This document shows, piece by piece, positions 1-5,533 of a stretch of 5,533 nt of DNA. A program made the translations under genes and the position numbers. The notes under the pieces were generated by a model. That model made no database searches and was not told the origin of the DNA. It saw only the letters and a program-made list of their open reading frames with translations. The stretch comes from Candidatus Latescibacterota bacterium. Lineage in GTDB: Bacteria; Blakebacterota; Blakebacteria; Blakebacterales; Blakebacteraceae. Position 1 is the first letter of the stretch; the number at the start of each line of letters is the position of its first letter. The stretch is taken from contig JAGLTZ010000236.1 in assembly GCA_023135015.1 (NCBI GenBank), positions 1 to 5,533 of the forward strand, written 5' to 3'.

Positions 1-257
1 AGCGCCGAGCGGGCATTGCGGGCCACATAGAGCTCCTCGACCGCAACCTCATCGGGCTCGGTCTTCGAAAGCAGTGATGTCATTCCATCATAGAGCAGGG
101 AAAGACGCTCCGGCAGAGGGGCCTTCTGGTGAAGGCGAATGACACCGTGATCGAGCCACCGGGGTTCACTTCCCTCGACCTCGATCAATCCCCACCCTGT
201 TATTCGTGATCCGGGGTCTACTCCCAGAATACGGGGTTGCTGCCGGGACGTGCTCAC
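1..257 (-). CDS. ruvC: Holliday-junction resolvase RuvC, N-terminal part (cut by window edge)
   Basis: RuvC is the endonuclease that cuts Holliday junctions symmetrically, working with the RuvAB branch-migration motor in recombinational repair. My translation gives 85 complete residues. It contains ILGVDPGSRITGWG at about residues 10-23, the RNase H-like first strand with catalytic Asp14, and VAVEELYVARNARSAL at about 71-86, which matches the family segment holding the second acidic residue (Glu74, corresponding to E. coli Glu66). The Asp-to-Glu spacing is 60 residues against 59 in E. coli. The remaining acidic residues lie beyond the window. The start is GTG at 255-257, which overlaps the yebC stop as GTGA, so translation is probably coupled. 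A purine-rich GGGGAGG sits very close upstream, closer than usual for a Shine-Dalgarno. No in-frame stop is seen, and the gene simply runs off the left end. Identity is near certain. Confidence 0.95.
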   Translation of the reverse strand, partial: MSTSRQQPRILGVDPGSRITGWGLIEVEGSEPRWLDHGVIRLHQKAPLPERLSLLYDGMTSLLSKTEPDEVAVEELYVARNARSA

Positions 258-1006
258 GCCTCCCCGGCAGTCTCGAGAACGTCTTCTGCAATATCCAGGT
301 TGGTGTATACATTCTGCACGTCACCCTGCTCCTCGATCGATTCAAGCAGTCTCAGCACCTTCCTCTGTTCGGAGGAATCAAGCTGGATATAGTTCTTCGG
401 AACCTGGCTGATCTGGGCATCCCGGAAGGGAATCTCGGACTCCTGAAGCGCGTCTTTGACCGCCCCGAACGCTTCGACCGGGCAGGTGATGAAGTAGGCA
501 TCGCCTTCGAGCTCCATGTCCTCGGCCCCGGCCTCCAGCACAACCATCATCAGCCCGTCTTCATCGGTGTCCCCTGCTTCGACAACAAATGTCCCCTTGG
601 CATCGAACTGCCAGCTCACACTGCCCGTTTCGGCGAGGCTGCCTCCCACCTTGCTCAGGATGTGCCGTATCTCGCCAACCGTACGATTCTTGTTATCGGT
701 CAGTGTCTCCACCAGCACGGCAACACCACCGGGCGCATACAACTCGTACATGGCCGACTCGTAGGTGACACCGGGCAGGTCCCCGGTCCCGCGTTTGATC
801 GCACGCTCGATGTTATCGTTGGGGAGGTTGCCGGCTTTGGCATTCTCGATGGCGGTGCGCAGTCTGGGATTCTGGTCGGGATCCCCTCCGCCAACGCGAG
901 CCGAAACGATTATCTCACGGGTCAGGCGTGAAAAGAGCCGTCCTCGGATGGCGTCGGTCTTAGCCTTCTTCCGCTTGATCGACGCCCATTTCGAATGTCC
1001 CGACAT
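254..1006 (-). CDS. yebC: YebC/TACO1-family translation-associated protein
   Basis: This is a complete 250-residue protein, close to the usual 240-250 of the family. It opens with the hallmark MSGHSKWASIKRKKAKTD and continues with DPDQNPRLRTAIENAK and NLPNDNIERAIKRGTG (about residues 42-74, the helical N-terminal domain). Next come YELYAPGGVAVLVETLTDN and the VGGSLAETGSVSWQF segment of the alpha/beta domains. The family was long labelled 'probable transcriptional regulator'. Its mitochondrial member TACO1 supports translation of COX1, and bacterial members have more recently been linked to ribosomes stalled on proline-rich stretches; a DNA-binding role is also reported for some. The cytoplasmic role here is therefore most likely translational, by family. 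The ATG at 1004-1006 follows GAGGTGA by 4 nt. The gene lies 61 bp downstream of the S46 peptidase and overlaps ruvC by 4 bp, the common bacterial yebC-ruvC order. No unusual residues were noticed. Confidence 0.97.
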   Translation of the reverse strand: MSGHSKWASIKRKKAKTDAIRGRLFSRLTREIIVSARVGGGDPDQNPRLRTAIENAKAGNLPNDNIERAIKRGTGDLPGVTYESAMYELYAPGGVAVLVETLTDNKNRTVGEIRHILSKVGGSLAETGSVSWQFDAKGTFVVEAGDTDEDGLMMVVLEAGAEDMELEGDAYFITCPVEAFGAVKDALQESEIPFRDAQISQVPKNYIQLDSSEQRKVLRLLESIEEQGDVQNVYTNLDIAEDVLETAGEA

Positions 1007-1010
1007 TGGC

Positions 1011-1017
1011 TCACCTC
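1011..1017 (-). promoter_or_regulatory. Ribosome binding site of yebC
   Basis: The minus strand reads GAGGTGA followed by GCCA and the ATG. It is a good Shine-Dalgarno match at workable spacing and supports the chosen yebC start. The rest of the 61-bp gap (1007-1067) shows no convincing hairpin with a T-run, so there is no sign of a terminator between the peptidase and yebC. Confidence 0.7.
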
Positions 1018-1067
1018 ATCAGACAGGCGGCTTCTGCAGAACAAGGATCACAGCTCCGAGCCAGATT

Positions 1068-3089
1068 CTACCTCCCGGCGCCGGGCAGTGCACCCGTTCT
1101 GAGCTCGTCGGCCAGCCCCTTGTAGCCGAAGAGGTCGCTGATCGCTTCCAGGATACCCGCCGAATGCACCGATATACACCGGTTCAGCTCGGTCAAGAAA
1201 ATGAACTCACCCGGCAGGCTCTCGATGTTGCCGTCGAAAGCGACACCAACAACTTCCAGGTTCCTGTTCAACACGGGACTGCCTGAGTTGCCTCCTGTGA
1301 TATCACATGTGGAAACGAAGTTGAGCGGCGTATCCAGATCGAACTCGGATGGAGGGTTATGCCACCGCTCGGGCAGCTCCCACGGATCCACCTTGCCATG
1401 GCTCGCCCACCGGTCGTATAGGCCAAAGAAGGTGGTCCGGAAGGGCGCCAGCGTTCCGTTGTACGGGTAACTCGTCACAACGCCGTCAGCGATGCGGAGG
1501 GTAAATGTGGCATCGGGGGGAATGCTGGTGCCGTAGACATCGTAGACTGCGCGCGCAAGCCTGGCCACGGCCGCATTCTCCCTGGCCATTACCTGCTGGG
1601 TCGCCATCTGCATCTGCGTGAGCCTTCCCATAATGCCATCCATTGCAGCGACTAACGGATCTGTAGAGTTCTCGATACTCGCCGGGGCCCCCTCTAGCAG
1701 TTTCCTTATTTCTGTCGTATCCCCCAGAACGGTCTGCCTGAGCAGCTCCACGGCGGCCGAGGAAGGCTGCCGCATACCAATGAGCCTCTCCACCAGAGGA
1801 TCATCCGCCTCAAGGAACCGCTGAAGCTCGCCCAGCTGAGCCTCCAGCATGCCTCTCTCTAGATCGGGATGTACATCTATCGGCGCCATGATCATTCCAG
1901 TAAGGTACAGGATCGGCTCTGCATCCGGAGCCAGACCCTGCTCAAGCATGAACCGGTACTGCTGCAGCAGGAACCCCTTGTTCAGGTGTGCCGAGCCGAG
2001 CCAGTCTCCGGGCCGGGTGAAGCGGAACACGAACATCGCTTTCCCGAACGGCTCGAACTCGAGCCTGGCCTCGGCGATCTCGGTCCACGGGTCGCCGTAC
2101 TTCTCCTTGAGGTCAGGGTCTTTCAGGACTGTCTGACGGAAGCTCTCCTCCCAGTCAGCTTTTCTCGCCAGTATCCAGGAGTTGAGAAGACCGTTCTGCT
2201 GTCCGGTGTACGCCTTCTCCGAGTTGGAGAGGCCGAAGTATCTATTGTCCCACTCCTCCCAGTCGGGGATGTCGGGATGGGAATCCAGGAAGGAGCGCAC
2301 AACCTTCATACGGCTGCGGATGAGATGCAGGACATACGGGTTCTGGTAATCCCGCACAAATGCCAGCTGGGCCACCGTATTAAGGCGGGACGTCGAGCCG
2401 GGATTGCCGACCACGAACACCGGGTCGCCCTCACCGGCGCCTTCCTCGCTCCACTTGAAATAGAACGATGAGGTGTCGAGCGGCTTGTCGTCCTCATACA
2501 CCCTGAAGAAGGAGATATCCAGGTTGTAGCGCGGGTAGGTAAAGTTGTCGGGGTCACCGCCGAAATAGCCGATGTCCAGCTCGGGCGCCATAACCAGGCG
2601 CACATCCTCGAAGCGGCGATAAGTATAGACCGAGTAGCGCCCGCCGTTGAAGAGCTCGACCACCTGGTTGTTCAGACCGTTCTTCTCGTTGAATTCTTCC
2701 CCGATTGCATCGATTTCAGACTGCCGGGCGGCGGCTTTAGCCTGGTCGCTCTCGGCTGAGTCCATCGCTGCGTGTATCCGGTCGGTTACGTCGGTGATCT
2801 CAACCAGCTGATCGACGAAGAGATCGTCGACCTTGCGCTCCTCCTCCAGCGAGGCGGCATAGAAACCGTTCCCAAGCAGGTTCTCGCCCTCCTCACTCAC
2901 CTGCGTGACATAGCTCCGGCCGCAGTGGTGGTTTGTGAAAACGAGTCCTTCAGCAGAGACGAAGGAAGCGCTGCACCCCCCGCCGAACCGCAGCGCCCCC
3001 AGGCGGGCGTGCTCCATCCATGCATCGTCGGGTCGGAACCCGTATGCCTCGGCGAAGTAGTCCAGCGGTGGCGCGTCAAAAGTCCACAT
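1068..3089 (-). CDS. S46-family dipeptidyl-peptidase, probable lipoprotein (5' end extends beyond the ATG given)
   Basis: S46 enzymes (DPP7, DPP11, DAP BII) are envelope serine peptidases with a chymotrypsin-like fold that remove dipeptides from peptide N-termini, usually in protein-scavenging bacteria. Numbering from the ATG at 3087-3089, the family opening MWTFDAPPLDYF is at 1-12. The His motif TNHHC has catalytic His55, DISFFRVY carries catalytic Asp191, and DITGGNSGSPV carries Ser602. GGDPDNFTYPRY (178-188) holds the conserved N-terminus-binding Asn182, but the next residue is Phe183 where characterised enzymes have Trp. At Ser+17/+18 are Asp619 and Gly620. Gly here is the DPP7/DAP BII state, whereas DPP11 has Arg, which argues against Asp/Glu-specific cleavage. 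A helical insertion fills the middle. The ATG is unlikely to be the true start: the frame continues upstream through 57 more residues to a lipobox Cys and a signal peptide (see 3090-3371), giving about 730 mature residues, a normal S46 size. The gene sits just after the EF-G-like gene. Confidence 0.94.
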   Translation of the reverse strand: MWTFDAPPLDYFAEAYGFRPDDAWMEHARLGALRFGGGCSASFVSAEGLVFTNHHCGRSYVTQVSEEGENLLGNGFYAASLEEERKVDDLFVDQLVEITDVTDRIHAAMDSAESDQAKAAARQSEIDAIGEEFNEKNGLNNQVVELFNGGRYSVYTYRRFEDVRLVMAPELDIGYFGGDPDNFTYPRYNLDISFFRVYEDDKPLDTSSFYFKWSEEGAGEGDPVFVVGNPGSTSRLNTVAQLAFVRDYQNPYVLHLIRSRMKVVRSFLDSHPDIPDWEEWDNRYFGLSNSEKAYTGQQNGLLNSWILARKADWEESFRQTVLKDPDLKEKYGDPWTEIAEARLEFEPFGKAMFVFRFTRPGDWLGSAHLNKGFLLQQYRFMLEQGLAPDAEPILYLTGMIMAPIDVHPDLERGMLEAQLGELQRFLEADDPLVERLIGMRQPSSAAVELLRQTVLGDTTEIRKLLEGAPASIENSTDPLVAAMDGIMGRLTQMQMATQQVMARENAAVARLARAVYDVYGTSIPPDATFTLRIADGVVTSYPYNGTLAPFRTTFFGLYDRWASHGKVDPWELPERWHNPPSEFDLDTPLNFVSTCDITGGNSGSPVLNRNLEVVGVAFDGNIESLPGEFIFLTELNRCISVHSAGILEAISDLFGYKGLADELRTGALPGAGR

Positions 3090-3371
3090 CCGCCCCGTGT
3101 CGAACGTGCCAGCCTTGACCGTGTCCGGATCGAAGCTGATAGGGCCCAGAATCTCGGCCAGAGTTCGCAGCTTTGGAACAGCCTCAATTGTGGCCAGATC
3201 GGGAGTGGCCGGCGGTGTCGGCTCAACCGTGTAAGGAGTGGGCGGCTTTGTGCCTGCGCAACCGACGGTAAGTGCGCCAGCCAGGACAACCGCTGACAGC
3301 GAGCCGACTGTGATGATTCGACCGGATGAGACCGCCTGTCTTACTTTTACCCAATTATGTATGTTATTAAT
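3090..3371 (-). other. In-frame N-terminal extension of the S46 peptidase: lipoprotein signal peptide and proline-rich linker
   Basis: Translating the peptidase frame upstream of the ATG at 3089 gives, in order: a basic segment (WVKVRQAVSSGR), a hydrophobic stretch (IITVGSLSAVVLAGAL), a lipobox-like LTVGC with Cys at 3258-3260, a Pro/Thr-rich linker (KPPTPYTVEPTPPATP) and about 37 residues running into MWTFD. This is the layout of a type II (lipoprotein) signal peptide on a tethered envelope enzyme, so the region is almost certainly translated. The frame is open from an in-frame TAA at 3417-3419. I checked every codon from there to 3089 and found no ATG, GTG or TTG. The exact start is unresolved. 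The best placed triplet is ATT at 3369-3371, which would give a 37-residue signal peptide and a 767-residue precursor. Confidence 0.82.
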
Positions 3372-5457
3372 CTTCTTCCTCCTCTTCCAATTCGGCCTGG
3401 CCGATGATCCTCTGTATTATGTCGTGAGGAACCTGCTCGTAGTGGCTGAACTCGCGGCGATGTGTGGCGCGTCCCTGAGTCATGGAACGCAGTGATGTTG
3501 AGTACCTGTAGAGTTCGGCGATGGGCACCTTCGCTTTGATTCTCTGGAACGGACCCTCGGAAGTCACCCCCTCAACCTTGCCCCGGCGGGATGATATATC
3601 GGCCATGATGTCGCCGGTGTAATCGTCGGGAACGGTTACCTCCACGTCATAGATCGGCTCTAGCATGATGGGACCGGCTTCCTTCCAGGCCTGCTTGAAA
3701 CCCATCGAGGCCGCCCGCTGGAACGCCGCGTCGGAGGAGTCGACATCGTGAAAAGTGCCGTCATACAGCGTCAGCTGGAAATCGACGCAGGGGTATCCCG
3801 CGACAACTCCCCTGGATGCGGCCCCTTTCACACCTTTGTCCACAGAAGGTATGAACCGGCCGGGGATGGCGCCGCCTCTGATCTTGTTGACGAACTCGTA
3901 ACCTTCACCCCGTGGTTTCGGCTCGAGCTTGACCTTTACGTCGGCGAACTGCCCCCGCCCCCCGGTCTGCTTCTTGTGCCGGGCGTGGGCCGAGGACTCC
4001 CTGGTGATCGTCTCCCGGTACTTCACCTTCGGCTCATGGATCTCCACCTCCACGCCGAACCGGCTGCGCAGCTTGTTGATGACCACCTCCAGCTGCACCT
4101 CTCCCTGCCCGAAGAGGAGAGTCTGGTGGAGCTCGGGGTCGGGATCGATATGGACCGACGGATCCTCCTCGTGCAGCTTCTGCAGGCCGGTGGAGAGCTT
4201 CGCTTCATCCCCCTTGCCCAGCGGCTCGATAGCAATCCGGATGACCGGCTCGGGAAATTCAATCGGAGGGCAGAGAAAGCGATTGGCAGAGTCAGAGAGG
4301 GTGTCTCCGGTGTGGGTGTCCTTCAGCTTCACCAGCGCGACTATGTCCCCGGAATGGACGCTCTCGACCTCGAACCGGTTGTGACCCTTCATTACGCTTA
4401 TACTGCCGATCCTCTCTTTCGAGCTCCTCGAGCTGTTGTAGACTTCCTGCCCCTGTGAAAGGGTTCCGCTGAAGACCCTCAGGAAAGAAAGCTCACCCAC
4501 ATGCGCTTCCGAGAGTGTCTTGAAGACCTGCCCACTGAAGGGCGCGCTATCGGTGCGATCGCGGGTCGCCTCTTCGTCATTGGCGGGATTGTTCCCTGTC
4601 AGCGGGCCCATCTGATCGGGCGAGGGCACCATCTGGATCAGCAGCTCCATCACCCGTCCCGTGCCCACGTTGGTCTGTGCCGAGCAGCAGAGCAGAGGAT
4701 GAACGGTCCCCTCCCGGATCCCCTTGAGCAGTCCACTCACGATATCTTCCGGGCCCAGATCGCCCTCCTCGAAGTACTTCTCCATCAGGCTGTCGTCGGC
4801 TTCGGCGGCGGCTTCGACCAGGGTCTCACGCAGGGAGGCAGCACGGTCCGCCTCACTTTCGGGGATGTCGATTTCCTTGTAATTCCCCTTCCCGTTCTGC
4901 TCAAAAACCAGCGCCTTGTTCTTCAACAGATCCACGATCGTGTTGAAGCCGGGACCCGGGTTGACGGGAAACTGAAGCGGCGCGATCCCCGTGCCGAAAT
5001 GTTCAATTGCTGTGTCAATCAGGTTCTGGAAGTCGACATGTTCCTTGTCCAGCTTGTTGACCAGCAGCAGCCGGGGCACGCCGCTCTCCTCAGCGTAGCG
5101 CCAGACCTGCTCGGTTCCTACTTCGAGGCCTGCATCCGCCTTCATCAACACCACAGCGCCCTCGACCACTCGCAGCGCCCCCTTAACCTCTGCCAGGAAG
5201 TCGGCGAACCCGGGCGTGTCGAGGATGTTGAGCTTCTTCCCCTCGTATTCGGTGAAGATGAAGGATGTGTTGATAGTGATCTGCCGCTGCTTCTCCTCAT
5301 CGGTGAAGTCGGAGGTCGTGTTGCCCGCCTCTACGCTTCCGATCCGGCTTATATCGCCGGCTGTAACAAGGAAGGCATCGACCAGAGTGGTCTTTCCCGA
5401 ATCTCCGTGGCCCACCAACGCCACATTCCGGATGCTGTCACTTGAGTAATCTTTCAC
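3367..5457 (-). CDS. fusA: Elongation factor G-like translational GTPase (divergent EF-G paralogue)
   Basis: This is a complete 696-residue, five-domain EF-G-type protein. The G domain has P-loop GHGDSGKT (16-23), switch I around FTDEEKQRQITINTS (51-65), DTPG (80-83), NKLD (134-137) and a G5 SA at 259-260. Domain II follows from about 310, and domain III includes LLFGQGEVQLEVV. Domain IV has GGRGQFAD (499-506) and the tip HDVDSS (570-575), and domain V starts near 600. Canonical EF-G reads AHIDAGKTT, RGITI and DTPGHVDF; here these are GHGDSGKTT, RQITI and DTPGFADF, so the catalytic His is Phe84. That places it in the EF-G2/FusA2-like branch and not with the main EF-G of the str operon. Main EF-G drives tRNA-mRNA translocation; some paralogues translocate, while others show little ribosome-stimulated GTPase activity. 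The start is GTG at 5455-5457, the only candidate after an in-frame TAG at 5467-5469. The C-terminus is acidic (ELEEEEED). The symbol denotes the family, not the main EF-G. Confidence 0.94.
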   Translation of the reverse strand: MKDYSSDSIRNVALVGHGDSGKTTLVDAFLVTAGDISRIGSVEAGNTTSDFTDEEKQRQITINTSFIFTEYEGKKLNILDTPGFADFLAEVKGALRVVEGAVVLMKADAGLEVGTEQVWRYAEESGVPRLLLVNKLDKEHVDFQNLIDTAIEHFGTGIAPLQFPVNPGPGFNTIVDLLKNKALVFEQNGKGNYKEIDIPESEADRAASLRETLVEAAAEADDSLMEKYFEEGDLGPEDIVSGLLKGIREGTVHPLLCCSAQTNVGTGRVMELLIQMVPSPDQMGPLTGNNPANDEEATRDRTDSAPFSGQVFKTLSEAHVGELSFLRVFSGTLSQGQEVYNSSRSSKERIGSISVMKGHNRFEVESVHSGDIVALVKLKDTHTGDTLSDSANRFLCPPIEFPEPVIRIAIEPLGKGDEAKLSTGLQKLHEEDPSVHIDPDPELHQTLLFGQGEVQLEVVINKLRSRFGVEVEIHEPKVKYRETITRESSAHARHKKQTGGRGQFADVKVKLEPKPRGEGYEFVNKIRGGAIPGRFIPSVDKGVKGAASRGVVAGYPCVDFQLTLYDGTFHDVDSSDAAFQRAASMGFKQAWKEAGPIMLEPIYDVEVTVPDDYTGDIMADISSRRGKVEGVTSEGPFQRIKAKVPIAELYRYSTSLRSMTQGRATHRREFSHYEQVPHDIIQRIIGQAELEEEEED
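3378..3383 (-). promoter_or_regulatory. AGGAGG Shine-Dalgarno-like site before the S46 gene
   Basis: A perfect AGGAGG is read on the minus strand inside the last codons of the EF-G-like gene. It lies exactly 6 nt before the ATT at 3369-3371, whose last base is the first base of the EF-G stop TAA. Spacing and overlap are typical of a translationally coupled downstream gene, but the triplet is not a standard start. The same bases also encode the Glu-rich EF-G tail, so the motif could be a by-product of GAG/GAA codons. Confidence 0.45.
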
Positions 5458-5533
5458 TGTGCTGCTCTATTCCTCTCCTCTAATGTAATTCTCTGAAGTA
5501 ACCGCCGCCGCGGAGCCTTTCGAGTGCCCCCTA
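5458..5533 (-). promoter_or_regulatory. 5' leader of the EF-G-like gene with purine-rich ribosome binding region
   Basis: The minus strand carries GAGGAGAGGA at 5471-5480, ending 13 nt before the GTG start. That is a strong Shine-Dalgarno match but at somewhat long spacing. An AT-richer patch further upstream (ATTACATTAG) could contain a -10 element, but I see no matching -35, so no promoter is called. The remaining sequence to the window edge shows no coding signal I can support. Confidence 0.4.

Noticed and set aside
206..931. Plus-strand open frame (241 codons) opposite yebC and the ruvC start
   Set aside because: Antisense shadow: it covers strongly recognisable YebC and RuvC coding sequence on the other strand and has no family motif of its own.
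1007..1067. Terminator between the S46 peptidase and yebC
   Set aside because: I looked for a GC-rich hairpin followed by a T-run on the minus strand and found none.
3087..3089. ATG at 3087-3089 as the true start of the S46 peptidase
   Set aside because: It would begin exactly at the conserved MWTFD motif, discarding the lipobox, signal peptide and linker that are plainly encoded in frame upstream. S46 enzymes are exported and carry residues before this motif.
1869..3296. Plus-strand open frames of 174-200 codons opposite the S46 peptidase
   Set aside because: The peptidase catalytic motifs are on the minus strand, and the plus-strand translations show no domain, signal or plausible ribosome binding context.
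3352..3390. Possible promoter for the S46 gene: TTGGAA (3385-3390) with TAACAT or CATAAT downstream on the minus strand
   Set aside because: TTGGAA to TAACAT has 18-nt spacing but each hexamer matches only four of six bases, and the better -10 (CATAAT) is 25 nt from TTGGAA. An AT-rich patch near a gene junction gives such matches by chance.
4501..5445. Long plus-strand open frame (314 codons) opposite the EF-G-like gene
   Set aside because: It lies wholly antisense to a gene with clear EF-G motifs. Its translation is rich in His/Leu/Gln with no recognisable domain, as expected for an antisense frame in GC-rich coding DNA.

Overview
The window is a compact, moderately GC-rich bacterial segment with four genes, all on the minus strand. 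In transcription order (right to left) they are: a full-length EF-G-like translational GTPase (3367-5457); an S46-family dipeptidyl-peptidase whose reading frame opens with a lipoprotein signal (ATG-bounded part 1068-3089, frame open to about 3371); a complete YebC/TACO1-family protein (254-1006); and the first third of RuvC (1-257, cut by the window edge). Gaps are short (0-61 bp) and yebC/ruvC overlap by 4 bp (GTGA), so some or all of the genes are probably co-transcribed. I see no RNA gene, mobile element, CRISPR array, clear terminator or strong promoter. Long plus-strand open frames are antisense shadows of these genes.

Organism: S46 peptidases occur only in bacteria, mainly Bacteroidota, Xanthomonadales and phyla such as Acidobacteriota and Gemmatimonadota. 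The GGC-SFV / TNHHC / DNFTYPRY wording of this one, together with an EF-G-like paralogue starting GHGDSGKTT, fits an uncultured Gram-negative of the Acidobacteriota/Gemmatimonadota kind. This is an inference from family resemblance and not a firm taxonomic call.

Functionally, two genes concern translation (EF-G-like GTPase, YebC), one DNA repair (RuvC, Holliday-junction resolvase), and one envelope peptide catabolism (S46 lipoprotein). YebC next to RuvC is a very common bacterial order; the EF-G-like/S46 pair upstream is less obviously functional.

The window looks like ordinary chromosome and I find no new defence or mobile system. The best second-look items are: (1) the S46 gene has a clear lipoprotein signal peptide in frame but no ATG, GTG or TTG that could start it, while a perfect AGGAGG lies 6 nt before an ATT that overlaps the upstream stop codon; (2) the EF-G-like protein has Phe where translational GTPases carry the catalytic His (DTPGF for DTPGH), although its domain IV tip is canonical; (3) the S46 active site has Gly at the specificity position and Phe in place of a substrate-binding Trp; (4) its only four non-lipid cysteines flank the catalytic His and Ser.
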